DNA from: Muribaculaceae bacterium
GTDB taxonomy: Bacteria > Bacteroidota > Bacteroidia > Bacteroidales > Muribaculaceae
Assembly (NCBI GenBank): GCA_017620635.1
Contig: JAGAUV010000036.1
Span: 37,937 to 101,936, forward strand
Reading direction: 5' to 3'
Length of the DNA stretch: 64,000 nt
The position numbers were made by a program, and so were the translations under genes. Of this stretch, positions 1-8,297 are shown piece by piece (the first letter of the stretch is position 1; each line of letters begins with the position of its first letter). The notes beneath the pieces were generated by a model, which saw nothing but the letters and a program-made list of their open reading frames with translations, ran no database searches and had not been told where the DNA came from.

Positions 1-3000
1 TGCCGATACAAAACGATGCAGGGCTTCCAGGTTCAACGAAAAGCCGGATGGGACACCCACGGCCTGCCTGTAGAGCTCGGTGTCGAGAAATCGCTCGGTA
101 TCACAAAAGAAGACATCGGCTCGAAGATTTCCGTTGCCGACTACAATGCCGCCTGCCGTCGCGAAGTGATGAAGTACACCCGTGAATGGGAGACTCTGAC
201 CAACATTATGGGTTACTGGGTCGACACTACCGACCCGTATATTACCTACGACAACAGGTATATCGAAACCGTATGGTGGCTTCTCTCGCGCCTTTACTCA
301 AAGGGCCTGCTCTACAAAGGCTATACCATACAGCCCTACTCTCCCGGCGCCGGCACAGGCCTGAGCTCGCATGAGCTGAACCAGCCGGGCTGCTACCGCG
401 ACGTCAAAGACCTTACGGCAACCGTACTGTTTACCATTACCGATCCCAAGCCCGGGATGACCGGATGGGGACGTCCGTGCTTCATGGCCTGGACGACAAC
501 GCCCTGGACACTCCCGAGCAACACAGCCCTTTGCGTCGGTCCGAAGATCGACTACGTGGCCGTGCAGACATTCAACCCCTACAACGGAGAGAAGATTACC
601 GTGGTAATGGCCGAATCGCTCGTCGGTTCATACTTCAAGAAAGAAGGCGAAAACGCCGATTTCGATCAGTTCAAGGTCGGCGACAAAGTCGTGCCCTACC
701 GCATCGCCGGACGCTACACCGGCCCCGAACTCGTAGGCATGCACTACGAGCAGCTGATGCCTTGGGTCAAGCCCTGCGAGAAACTCGGAGAGCTCGCCAC
801 AGAATACGCAAAAGCATATGCCGCCGAACATCCCGAGAAAATATTCAGCGTAGGCAAAGACAAGTTTGTCGAACTTGCCGACGCCGCATTCCGCGTGATA
901 CCCGGCGACTACGTTACCACCGACGACGGTACAGGCATCGTGCATATAGCCCCCACATTCGGTGCCGATGATGCCAAGGTGGCAAAAGCAGCCGACATCC
1001 CCTCGCTATTCATGGTCAACCTTCGCGGCGAGACACGTCCGATGGTAGACCTCCAGGGCAAATTCTATCTTCTCGACGAACTCGCGCCGGCCTTTGTCGA
1101 TATGTGTGTCGATAAAGAGCTTTACAGCAAATATGCAGGCGAGTACGTCAAGAACGCATACGACCCTCAGTACAACCGACCCGACGGCAGCTACGACGAA
1201 GAGAAGTGCCTCAAGGCCGAAGACCTAAACGTACGCCTCTGCGTAGAGCTCAAAGCGTCAGGCCTCGCATTCCGCACCGAGAAACACGTCCACAACTACC
1301 CCCACTGCTGGCGTACCGACCGTCCCGTAATATACTATCCGCTCGACAGCTGGTTTATCCGCTCTACCGCCGCGCGTGACCGCATGATAGAGTTCAACAA
1401 TCAGATACAGTGGAAACCTGCATCGACAGGCAGCGGACGTTTCGGCAAATGGCTCGAAAACCTTCAGGACTGGAACCTGAGCCGAAGCCGCTACTGGGGC
1501 ACTCCCCTGCCAATATGGCGCAACGAGGACGGTACGGAAGAAATATGCATCGACAGCGTAGAGACTCTCTACAACGAGATCGACAAGGCCGTAGCGGCCG
1601 GTATCATGACGTCGAATCCCCTGCGCGACAGAGGCTTCGTACCGGGCCAATACAATAAGGAGAACTACGACAAGATAGACCTCCACCGTCCCTATGTCGA
1701 CGACATCGTACTCGTATCGCCGTCAGGCAAACCGATGCACCGCGAGACCGACCTTATCGACGTATGGTTCGATTCAGGCTCTATGCCTTATGCTCAGCTT
1801 CACTATCCCTTCGAGAACAAGGAAGGACTCGACAGCGGACGCCTCTTCCCGGCCGACTTCATTGCCGAGGGCGTAGACCAGACACGTGGATGGTTCTTCA
1901 CTCTCCATGCCATCGGTACAATGGCCTTCGATCATCCGGCCTTCAAGACCGTTATATCCAACGGTCTCGTGCTTGACAAGAACGGCGAAAAGATGTCGAA
2001 ACGCAAAGGCAACTCGGTGGATCCGTTCAATACCATCGAGGAATCGGGTGCTGATCCCCTGCGTTGGTATATGATATCGACATCTTCGCCATGGGACAAC
2101 CTGAAGTACGATCCCGAAGGTGTCAAGGAGACAGCTCGCAAGTTCTTCTCCACACTCACGAACACCTACAATTTCTTCGCGATGTATGCCAACGTCGACA
2201 ATTTCGATCCGGCCGCCGAACAGGTTCCCCTGGCCGAGCGTCCCGAAATCGACCGCTGGATACTTTCGCTGCTGAATACACTGGTAAAGACAGTTACCGA
2301 CGAGTTCGACGCCTACGAGCCCACACGCGCAGCTCGCGCGATATCGACCTTCGTGCTCGACAATCTCTCGAACTGGTACGTGCGTCTCAACCGCAAGCGC
2401 TTCTGGGGCGGCGGTCTAAACCGCGACAAACTCGCTGCTTACCAGACCCTTTACACCTGTCTGCTTACAGTATCGAAACTCATGGCTCCGGTTGCTCCAT
2501 TCTATGCCGACCGTCTGTACCGCGACCTTACCCAAGGCGACGACTCCGTGCATCTGGCCAAGTTCCCCGTCTGCGACACCTCTGCCGTCGACGAAGCACT
2601 CGAGCGACGCATGGATATAGCACAGCGACTTACCTCTCTGGTACTCTCGCTCCGCAAGAAAGCTAATATAAAGGTGCGTCAGCCCCTCGTCAAGATGCTC
2701 GTACCGGCAAACGACAGCGAACTCGAAGCTGCCCTGCTGTCGGTGGCTGAGACCGTAAAGACAGAAGTCAACGTCAAAGCCCTCGAGATTGTAGGTGCCG
2801 ACAACGAGGTCTTCGTCAAGCGTGTGCAGCCCGACTTCAAGAAACTCGGCCCGAAATTCGGCAAACTCATGAAAGCCGCCGCCGAGCGCATCAAAGGGCT
2901 TGACCGCAGCGAAATCAGCCGGCTCGAGCGCGACGGATACATCGACCTCGACTTCGACGGAAAGACAACCCGTGTCGATCTCGACGACGTAAAGATCATC

Positions 3001-3342
3001 AGCGAGGATATCGAAGGCTGGCTCGTGGCAAACGATGGCGACCTTACCGTCGCTCTCGACATCGACATCACGCCCGACCTGTTCCGCGAAGGTCTCGCTC
3101 GCGATATCGTGAACCGCATACAGCGTCTGCGCAAGGATAGAGACTACGACATTACCGACCATATTACCCTTACACTTCTGCCAGGCGAGAACGTGGCAGA
3201 AGTAGTAGACCAGTACGGCGAGTACATCGCCGGTCAGCTCCTGGCCGACAAGATAACAGTGGCCGAGGCCGCACCCGGCGACGAAGTGGTCGGTCTCGTA
3301 ATCGACGATCTTCGCTTAGGTGCTGTCGTAAACAAAGCATAA
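1..3342 (+). CDS. ileS: Isoleucyl-tRNA synthetase, 5'-truncated by the window edge
   Basis: Charges tRNA-Ile with isoleucine in the cytoplasm. The reading frame is open from base 1, and the residues before the first ATG (CRYKT) already match the family, so the true start and the HIGH signature lie upstream. Visible landmarks are the RKAGWDTHGLPVE block near the start, the editing (CP1) domain, the class I signature KMSKRKGN at about codon 660, and an anticodon-binding domain in the last 400 residues. The C-terminus lacks the Cys-x2-Cys zinc finger of E. coli-type enzymes and carries a long extra domain, as in the eukaryote-like type 2 IleRS. That type is known to be less sensitive to mupirocin; resistance here is inference only. 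A strong terminator hairpin follows the stop. Confidence 0.98.
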   Translation, partial: CRYKTMQGFQVQRKAGWDTHGLPVELGVEKSLGITKEDIGSKISVADYNAACRREVMKYTREWETLTNIMGYWVDTTDPYITYDNRYIETVWWLLSRLYSKGLLYKGYTIQPYSPGAGTGLSSHELNQPGCYRDVKDLTATVLFTITDPKPGMTGWGRPCFMAWTTTPWTLPSNTALCVGPKIDYVAVQTFNPYNGEKITVVMAESLVGSYFKKEGENADFDQFKVGDKVVPYRIAGRYTGPELVGMHYEQLMPWVKPCEKLGELATEYAKAYAAEHPEKIFSVGKDKFVELADAAFRVIPGDYVTTDDGTGIVHIAPTFGADDAKVAKAADIPSLFMVNLRGETRPMVDLQGKFYLLDELAPAFVDMCVDKELYSKYAGEYVKNAYDPQYNRPDGSYDEEKCLKAEDLNVRLCVELKASGLAFRTEKHVHNYPHCWRTDRPVIYYPLDSWFIRSTAARDRMIEFNNQIQWKPASTGSGRFGKWLENLQDWNLSRSRYWGTPLPIWRNEDGTEEICIDSVETLYNEIDKAVAAGIMTSNPLRDRGFVPGQYNKENYDKIDLHRPYVDDIVLVSPSGKPMHRETDLIDVWFDSGSMPYAQLHYPFENKEGLDSGRLFPADFIAEGVDQTRGWFFTLHAIGTMAFDHPAFKTVISNGLVLDKNGEKMSKRKGNSVDPFNTIEESGADPLRWYMISTSSPWDNLKYDPEGVKETARKFFSTLTNTYNFFAMYANVDNFDPAAEQVPLAERPEIDRWILSLLNTLVKTVTDEFDAYEPTRAARAISTFVLDNLSNWYVRLNRKRFWGGGLNRDKLAAYQTLYTCLLTVSKLMAPVAPFYADRLYRDLTQGDDSVHLAKFPVCDTSAVDEALERRMDIAQRLTSLVLSLRKKANIKVRQPLVKMLVPANDSELEAALLSVAETVKTEVNVKALEIVGADNEVFVKRVQPDFKKLGPKFGKLMKAAAERIKGLDRSEISRLERDGYIDLDFDGKTTRVDLDDVKIISEDIEGWLVANDGDLTVALDIDITPDLFREGLARDIVNRIQRLRKDRDYDITDHITLTLLPGENVAEVVDQYGEYIAGQLLADKITVAEAAPGDEVVGLVIDDLRLGAVVNKA

Positions 3343-3353
3343 ACCCAAAACCT

Positions 3354-3391
3354 GGCCACCGGCGACCTCTATCGCCGGTGGCCGATAAATA
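3354..3391 (+). terminator. Intrinsic terminator after ileS
   Basis: A perfect 12-bp stem (3354-3365 with 3372-3383) encloses a 6-base loop and is followed by an AT-rich run ending in ATTTTTG. It sits between ileS and the DksA-like gene, whose ATG follows within about 10 bases. The run TATTTTTG also fits the -7 consensus TAnnTTTG but is too close to the ATG to serve that gene unless the message is leaderless. Confidence 0.7.
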
Positions 3392-3399
3392 TTTTTGTA

Positions 3400-3780
3400 A
3401 TGAGCGAACAAGTACGATACAGCGACGAGGAGCTCGAAGAGTTCCGCCAGATCATACTGAACAAGTTAGCAGCAGCTTCCGCCCTCTACGACGAACTCGT
3501 GGCATCGCTGCGCGCCGACGAAGGTAACGGCACCGCCGATACTGCCTCTACATTCAAAGCTCTTGAGGAAGGTGCCAATACTCTCGAACGCGAAGCCACC
3601 GCACGTCTGGCCGAGCGACAGCTTCAGTTTATCAACCACCTCAAGGCTGCTCTTACCCGAATCGATAACAAAACATACGGCATATGCCGGGCATCGGGCA
3701 AACTGATTCCCAAGGAAAGGCTCCGCGCCGTGCCTCATGCCACTCTTTGTGTCGAAGAAAAGAATAACCCCAGACATTGA
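3400..3780 (+). CDS. TraR/DksA family regulator with degenerate zinc finger
   Basis: A 126-residue protein of the DksA/TraR family, whose better-known members bind the RNA polymerase secondary channel and work with ppGpp. The N-terminal 85 residues look like the coiled-coil hairpin (many Glu/Leu/Arg). The C-terminal YGIC...GKLIPKERLRAVPHATLC block is the family signature. A canonical finger has four cysteines; here only C96 and C117 remain, with Ser at 99 and Glu at 120, so zinc binding is doubtful. This degenerate form is, to my knowledge, common in Bacteroidetes. The stop codon overlaps the lspA ATG by one base, indicating translational coupling with lspA. Confidence 0.9.
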   Translation: MSEQVRYSDEELEEFRQIILNKLAAASALYDELVASLRADEGNGTADTASTFKALEEGANTLEREATARLAERQLQFINHLKAALTRIDNKTYGICRASGKLIPKERLRAVPHATLCVEEKNNPRH

Positions 3781-4436
3781 TGCTTAGCAACAAAAGAAGC
3801 AAGACCCTCATATGGACCGTCTGGGCGATAATTATATCTGTAATAATCGCCGATCAGGTCCTCAAAATATGGATAAAGACTCATTTCTTCCTCAACGAAG
3901 ACCATGAGATCACATCCTGGTTTCATATCCATTTCATCCAGAACAACGGAATGGCTTTCGGCATGGACTTCCTCAACAAATACATGCTGACAGGCCTGCG
4001 CCTCGCGCTCTTCGGTTTTCTGGTGTGGTATATATGGCAGCTGTGCAAAAGAGCGTGGGCTCCGATGGGCTACATGATAAGCATAGCCCTGATAGCCGCC
4101 GGTGCATTCGGCAACATCATCGACTGCATATTCTATGGCGAGATATTCACGAATCCCTATCCGCCTATGGTCGCCGAGCTTGTGCCATGGGGCGAAGGCT
4201 ACGGCGGTGTGATGCAGGGTCTTGTCGTCGACATGCTCTACTTCCCCCTGTTCTCGTTCACTTGGCCCGACTGGGTGCCATATTTCGGAGGCACGGTATT
4301 CTCCTTCTTCGACCCGGTATTCAACATCGCCGATGTAGCCATAAGCACCGGCATGATAGCTATAGTGATCTTCTACTTCAACCTCATGGAGCATTCGCTC
4401 GAAGATGAAAAACCTCGCAAGGATACTGCTGATTAG
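3780..4436 (+). CDS. lspA: Lipoprotein signal peptidase II
   Basis: Inner-membrane aspartyl protease that cleaves prolipoprotein signal peptides ahead of the lipidated cysteine. All signatures are present: DQVLKIW near residue 25, NNGMAFG, GAFGNIID, and the catalytic aspartates in VVDML and FNIADVAIS. There are four hydrophobic segments. At 218 residues it is longer than the E. coli enzyme (164) because of an insert between GAFGNIID and VVDML, which is usual in Bacteroidales. The ATG at 3780 is preferred over the in-frame TTG at 3777. The 3' end overlaps the next gene, itself a lipoprotein, by 32 bases. Confidence 0.97.
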   Translation: MLSNKRSKTLIWTVWAIIISVIIADQVLKIWIKTHFFLNEDHEITSWFHIHFIQNNGMAFGMDFLNKYMLTGLRLALFGFLVWYIWQLCKRAWAPMGYMISIALIAAGAFGNIIDCIFYGEIFTNPYPPMVAELVPWGEGYGGVMQGLVVDMLYFPLFSFTWPDWVPYFGGTVFSFFDPVFNIADVAISTGMIAIVIFYFNLMEHSLEDEKPRKDTAD

Positions 4437-5241
4437 TATACTGCTGTTTGCGGCATGCAATAAAGTGCCGTCGCACGTCATACAACCCGACGATATGGCA
4501 AGCCTTATGGCCGACATCCATACCGCCGAGGTTGTCGTGGAGATGAACCGCTCGGGCTTCTTCGACGACTCGATGAAGCAGGTTATGCGTCAGTCGGTAT
4601 ACATCAGGCACGGCGTCACGTCGCAACAAGTCGACTCCTCTATAGCATGGTATGGCCGAAACATCAAATATTACATGGATGTCTACGACAAGACCATCGA
4701 GATACTCGAGCACAGACTTATCGAATCGGGCAACCGCATAGCAGCCGACAACGCACTGTCGATCGCCGGCGACTCTGTAGACGTGTGGCCGAATCCGAGA
4801 TTCATATCTATAAACGACAGACTGCCGTCAAGGCTGGTTTCATTCAGTTTCGACCATGACCCCAACTGGGAGAAAGGCGACAACTATACATGGAGAGCCA
4901 AACTGTTCAACACCGAAAGTGTAACAGAGTGGCTGATCGGCGTGGAGTACTCCAACGGATCTGTAGAATGGATATCACAGAACCAGGAGGGCGACGGCTG
5001 GAGATACATTACCCTGCAGACCGACTCTATGCGCATACCGACCCGAATTTTCGGCTACTTCTCATCCATCAACAGGCCGGGCAGCGATCTGCGGCTCGAC
5101 AGTGTGGAGCTTATCCGCAAACGTCTTAACAAAGAAAACTATCGCCGAACATTCTCGACCGACATCGATGATATGTATCCCCCTGTAGAGATCAACGACA
5201 GCATAGACTCCGGTAAATCCGACAATGACAGCATCAGATAA
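4405..5241 (+). CDS. DUF4296-type lipoprotein
   Basis: A 278-residue predicted lipoprotein with a signal peptide ending in the lipobox LFAAC (Cys about residue 18). The segment from about residue 25 to 110 (VIQPDDMASLMADIHTAE..., a run of helices, then SSIAWYGRNIKYYMDVYDKTIEILEHRL) matches the DUF4296 family of Bacteroidetes lipoproteins of unknown function. The second half is mostly beta and unassigned. It overlaps lspA by 32 bases, so LspA and one of its likely substrates are co-translated. No enzymatic motif was seen. Confidence 0.85.
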   Translation: MKNLARILLISILLFAACNKVPSHVIQPDDMASLMADIHTAEVVVEMNRSGFFDDSMKQVMRQSVYIRHGVTSQQVDSSIAWYGRNIKYYMDVYDKTIEILEHRLIESGNRIAADNALSIAGDSVDVWPNPRFISINDRLPSRLVSFSFDHDPNWEKGDNYTWRAKLFNTESVTEWLIGVEYSNGSVEWISQNQEGDGWRYITLQTDSMRIPTRIFGYFSSINRPGSDLRLDSVELIRKRLNKENYRRTFSTDIDDMYPPVEINDSIDSGKSDNDSIR

Positions 5242-5449
5242 AAGCGAACGCTGGCTGGCGCGACATGTTGTTGTCGACGGTACCACTTACGGCCTCTCTC
5301 TGGTCGAAATCTACACGGGAAACGGACTGTGGCATGTCAGCGTGACACCATTCCGGCAGGAAACACACTCGACCGTCTACCACCCCGGCACAATAAAAAT
5401 AACAACAGACAAAGACCCGTTAAAAAGGCCTGAAGTAGTCCTCGAATAG
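5225..5449 (+). CDS. Small hypothetical protein after the DUF4296 gene
   Basis: A 74-residue protein without a signal peptide or membrane segment, overlapping the preceding gene by 17 bases and so probably translated with it. It looks like a small all-beta fold: ARHVVVDGTTYGLSLVEIYTGNG, then VSVTPFRQETHSTVYHPGTIKI. The invariant-looking TPF..ETHST stretch recalls small proteins found downstream of similar lspA loci in Bacteroidales, but I cannot assign a function. Confidence 0.75.
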   Translation: MTASDKSERWLARHVVVDGTTYGLSLVEIYTGNGLWHVSVTPFRQETHSTVYHPGTIKITTDKDPLKRPEVVLE

Positions 5450-5493
5450 ACCATACAGTCATACCGTCGCTCTATCCTTTCAAGACTTTAAGC

Positions 5494-5727
5494 TCAGGCT
5501 AATTTTCCGGTTTCAATTTCCGATTTAAGATATTGGAAGTTATAAACGGCTCCTTGATAGTACAAGCCACACTCAGGATTGTTAAGTCGGGCAAATGTAA
5601 CGGAAGAATATAACTCGTCAAGCGCACGTCGTATATCCCAGTTATATTCAGTCATCAACATATCTGTCAGTTCCGCTGCAAGACATTCTATTTGAAACTG
5701 TATATCTTGTGTCTTATTTCTATACGT
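5494..5727 (-). pseudogene. Remnant of the third gene of a DUF3791/DUF3990 module; no normal start codon
   Basis: Below the frame of the DUF3990 remnant, a second minus-strand frame is open from 5727 to the stop at 5494. It encodes about 70 well-behaved residues (QFQIECLAAELTDMLMTEYN, then WDIRRALDELYSSVTFARLN, NPECGLYYQGAVYNFQYLKS, EIETGKLA). From memory this resembles a helical protein that commonly follows DUF3990 genes. No ATG, GTG or TTG lies upstream of the conserved part; the first in-frame ATG is inside it at 5661, so either the start was lost or a shortened product is made. It overlaps the DUF3990 3' end (5688). Confidence 0.55.
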
Positions 5728-6055
5728 TTAAGAAGTTCAACAGCCCGTGGAGTACCGAAGAAATATTGAACGGCATGGTCTCCTTTAAATTTTAACTCCT
5801 CAACAAGAGTCTCGGCCGACATATAGCCCATTATATAACGTCTGATCTGAACGCCTACCGTATCATCTGCAATCGGTCCGATTACAATATCGTAAGGATG
5901 TGCCGGAGTATCTGTATTATTCTTGCGGTTCATTACCACAAACTCAGCCCACTCCTCAGAATAATCAGGAAACCGCTTAACTTTCAAGCCCCTCTCTTCA
6001 GCCACTGTATCATCAAATTAATGGCTACATTGGAACCGTGATAGAGTCTAATCAT
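5688..6055 (-). pseudogene. DUF3990 gene with internal deletion and frame change
   Basis: DUF3990 proteins usually begin with LYHGS, followed by a DFG-x-GFY block and a C-terminal WAEFV..NR...YDIVIGPIADD region. Here an ATG at 6055 (ATGA overlap with the DUF3791 stop) encodes MIRLYHGSNVAI and then runs out of frame to a stop after about 23 codons. The C-terminal half (VAEERGLKVKRFPDYSEEWA onward, through DIVIGPIADDTVG and YFFGTPRAVELLKRIEI) continues in another frame and is preceded by an in-frame TAA. The middle, an estimated 45-55 codons, is missing. The likely cause is a deletion joining the two parts near 6017-6023. DUF3990 has been linked to ADP-ribosyltransferase-like folds; that link is background knowledge, not visible here. 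Confidence 0.75.
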
Positions 6056-6276
6056 ATTTTCCCTCCTTCCCGTCTGCAAATAAGCTGTAAATCCGATACT
6101 GCATCGTCAATCGAAAGTGTATGTTCGGCTGTATAACAATCCAGAAGAAAATCTATACCGGTAAAACGACGCAGATAGGCATATGCCTGTGAGTTAGACA
6201 GCCCATAACGCTGAGCAAAAGCTCCGACACAAGCCACTACATACTCTATTCTGTCTATAATTTCTTTCTTACCCAT
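6052..6276 (-). CDS. DUF3791 protein
   Basis: A 74-residue helical protein. The stretch IEYVVACVGAFAQRYGLSNS followed by QAYAYLRRFTGIDFLLDCYT and AEHTLSIDDAVSDL matches DUF3791, a small family almost always found just upstream of DUF3990 genes in Bacteroidales and Firmicutes. Its TGA overlaps the ATG of the (broken) DUF3990 gene in an ATGA junction, the expected coupling. It appears intact, although its partner is not. Role unknown; a regulator or antitoxin-like role is speculation. Confidence 0.8.
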   Translation of the reverse strand: MGKKEIIDRIEYVVACVGAFAQRYGLSNSQAYAYLRRFTGIDFLLDCYTAEHTLSIDDAVSDLQLICRREGGKI

Positions 6277-6423
6277 AATCTTTCTTCTAACATAACATAC
6301 AGCTTTTCTATCTGCATATCAAGATAGAACTTTGTACTAAATTTGTTCTACGCAAAACTACTAATAATATTTGATATAGCAATCAAATATCATTTTGGAA
6401 ATAGTGTAAAAACAAATAATTTT

Positions 6424-6452
6424 GTTTTGCTCTCGACTTATCACTATATTTG
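6424..6452 (+). promoter_or_regulatory. Promoter for the yihY-ridA pair
   Basis: The -7 element TATATTTG (6445-6452) matches the Bacteroidetes consensus TAnnTTTG. A TTTTG at 6425-6429 lies at the right distance for the -33 element. Transcription would start near 6460, supporting translation from the ATG at 6490 rather than the in-frame ATG at 6463. Confidence 0.65.
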
Positions 6453-6489
6453 CACCAACGTTATGGCCCCTCTGGGCGTTATTATAAAA

Positions 6490-7854
6490 ATGACTGAAAA
6501 GAATACTGATAATAAACTTACCGGACGATTGTCGTCATTATTCAGTTACCTTACCACAGGTATCTGGAGTGATCCGCGACGGTCGTGGTGGCTTAATATC
6601 CTCAGGATAGCGAATCTTTCGGTCAATTCCTTTCTCAACCGCGACATACAGACACAGGCCTGCGCCCTCACATACCGCACACTCCTTGCAGTAGTTCCGG
6701 CGTTGGCGCTCCTCCTGGCCATAGGACGAGGTTTCGGAATGCAGCAGGTGCTGCAGGACGAGCTCTATAAGCTGTTCCCGGCACAGCATACCGCGATAAA
6801 GTATGCCATGAACTTTATCGAATCATACCTCCAGCAGACATCCGAAGGCATATTTGTCGGCATAGGCATTATGTTCCTGCTTTGGACACTTATATCACTG
6901 TTAGGCAACGTTGAAGACACCTTCAACCTCATCTGGGGACAGAAAAGCGGACGCAGCATATGGCGAAAGCTGAGCGACTACACCGCAATGCTCCTCATAC
7001 TCCCGGTGCTCATGATATGTGCCAGCGGCATTTCGCTGTTGCTAAGCTCTACGCTCAACTCGATCTTCGACTTCGAGTTCATGACACCGGTAATATCAGG
7101 ACTGCTTGAGGGTGCACAATGCGTCATGACATTCCTCTTCTTTACCGCCGCCTACATGCTCATTCCGAACACCAAGGTCAAATTCAAGAACGCAGTCATA
7201 TCGGGCTGTCTGTGCGGATGCGGCTTTCTCGTACTTCAATGGCTATTCGTCACAGGTACGCTCTACGTGACCAGATACAACGCCATCTACGGCTCCTTCG
7301 CCTTCATTCCCTTACTGCTCCTGTGGATGCAGCTGGCATGGGTAATATGCCTTGCAGGCGCCGTGATATGCTATTCATCGCAAAACGTATTTGCCTTCTC
7401 GCTCGACCGCGAAGTATCCTCGATATCCAACAGCTACCGCGACAAAGTGACCGTCGCCATATCTGCCGCAATAGCATATCGATTCAAGAACAGGCTCGGC
7501 CCGGCCACAGCCCGTGACCTTATGGACAACTTCGACCTGCCGGCGCGGCTTGTGACAACAGTGACCGACCGCCTCGTCGCCGTAGGCATATGCAGCAGAG
7601 TACTCATCCCGGGGCAGAAAGAGACATACGGCCTACAGCTCGCCATTGACCCGGACAAACTAACTGTCGGCGAGCTGCGTCGCGAGCTATACAATCTCGG
7701 AGCATCCGATTTTATAGCAAACTTCGATCACAACTTCCCCAAAGTAATAAGCACATTCGACCGCCTCGACAAAGCATTCGCCGACGTGGCCGACACAATA
7801 CCCGTGGCTTCTCTTATCGACAACATACCAACATCAAATACAGACAGACAATGA
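6490..7854 (+). CDS. YihY/BrkB-family inner-membrane protein
   Basis: A 454-residue protein of the YihY/virulence factor BrkB family, often mislabelled ribonuclease BN. The first 300 residues carry about six hydrophobic segments, beginning with the family block TQACALTYRTLLAVVPALAL and including GIMFLLWTLISLLGNVEDTFNLIWG and YGSFAFIPLLLLWMQLAW. The last 130 residues form a soluble domain (GPATARDLMDNFDLPARLVT, then VTDRLVAVGICSRV) that looks like a winged helix, as in longer Bacteroidetes members. Function is not established; transport or envelope roles have been proposed. ATG 6490 was chosen from promoter position. The stop overlaps ridA by four bases (ATGA). Confidence 0.9.
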   Translation: MTEKNTDNKLTGRLSSLFSYLTTGIWSDPRRSWWLNILRIANLSVNSFLNRDIQTQACALTYRTLLAVVPALALLLAIGRGFGMQQVLQDELYKLFPAQHTAIKYAMNFIESYLQQTSEGIFVGIGIMFLLWTLISLLGNVEDTFNLIWGQKSGRSIWRKLSDYTAMLLILPVLMICASGISLLLSSTLNSIFDFEFMTPVISGLLEGAQCVMTFLFFTAAYMLIPNTKVKFKNAVISGCLCGCGFLVLQWLFVTGTLYVTRYNAIYGSFAFIPLLLLWMQLAWVICLAGAVICYSSQNVFAFSLDREVSSISNSYRDKVTVAISAAIAYRFKNRLGPATARDLMDNFDLPARLVTTVTDRLVAVGICSRVLIPGQKETYGLQLAIDPDKLTVGELRRELYNLGASDFIANFDHNFPKVISTFDRLDKAFADVADTIPVASLIDNIPTSNTDRQ

Positions 7855-8225
7855 AAAAAGTAATTGCAACCACAAAAGCGCCGGGCGCTATCGGCCCCTA
7901 TAGCCAGGCTATCGATACAGGATCTTTCGTCTATGCTTCAGGCCAGATACCTATCGATCCGGCTACAGGCAATATTCCCGAAGGTATCGAAGCCCAGAGC
8001 GAACAGGCCATGCGCAACGTCGAGGCCATCCTCGCAGAAGCAGGCCTTACAACCGACAATGTTGTAAAGACAACCGTATTCCTCAGCGACATGGCAAATT
8101 TCGCTGCCATGAACGCAGTATACGCCGCACACTTCAACGAGCCCTACCCTACTCGCTCGGCTGTTGCCGTCCGCGAGCTGCCTAAAGGCGTACTCGTGGA
8201 AGTGGAGGTAATCGCCGTCCGCTAA
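7851..8225 (+). CDS. ridA: RidA family reactive enamine/imine deaminase
   Basis: A 124-residue cytoplasmic protein. RidA hydrolyses reactive 2-aminoacrylate-type enamines/imines made by PLP enzymes, protecting those enzymes from damage, and works as a homotrimer. The family signatures are clear: APGAIGPYSQAI near residue 10, YASGQIPIDPATG, the substrate-binding Arg in PTRSAVAV, and the C-terminal VEVEVIAV with the conserved Glu. Length is typical. It is translationally coupled to yihY and ends at a bidirectional terminator. Confidence 0.97.
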   Translation: MKKVIATTKAPGAIGPYSQAIDTGSFVYASGQIPIDPATGNIPEGIEAQSEQAMRNVEAILAEAGLTTDNVVKTTVFLSDMANFAAMNAVYAAHFNEPYPTRSAVAVRELPKGVLVEVEVIAVR

Positions 8226-8244
8226 CCGACGACACCACATAATG

Positions 8245-8279
8245 CAGAAACGCCACGGCAATCGACCGTGGCGTTTCTG
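8245..8279. terminator. Bidirectional terminator between ridA and the GH127 gene
   Basis: A perfect 14-bp stem (8245-8258 with 8266-8279) has a 7-base loop. It lies between two convergent genes and its arms start and end in A/T tracts (AGAAA / TTTCT), so it could stop transcription from both directions. Confidence 0.8.
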
Positions 8280-8297
8280 TCTGTTATAAGCTTATAA

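Noticed and set aside
3385-3395. TATTTTTG just before the DksA-like gene as its promoter
   Set aside because: It would start transcription at or after the ATG; it is better explained as the T-rich tail of the ileS terminator.
5688-6005. The 105-residue GTG-started frame as an independent gene
   Set aside because: It begins mid-domain, its conserved N-terminal half is in another frame just upstream, and an in-frame stop precedes it, so it is better read as part of a broken DUF3990 gene.
6343-6489. A longer N-terminus for the YihY-type protein
   Set aside because: It would run through a good TAnnTTTG promoter and adds residues unlike the family.
6490-7854. Calling the YihY-type protein ribonuclease BN
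   Set aside because: That label is a known historical misassignment; the sequence is an integral membrane protein with no nuclease motif.
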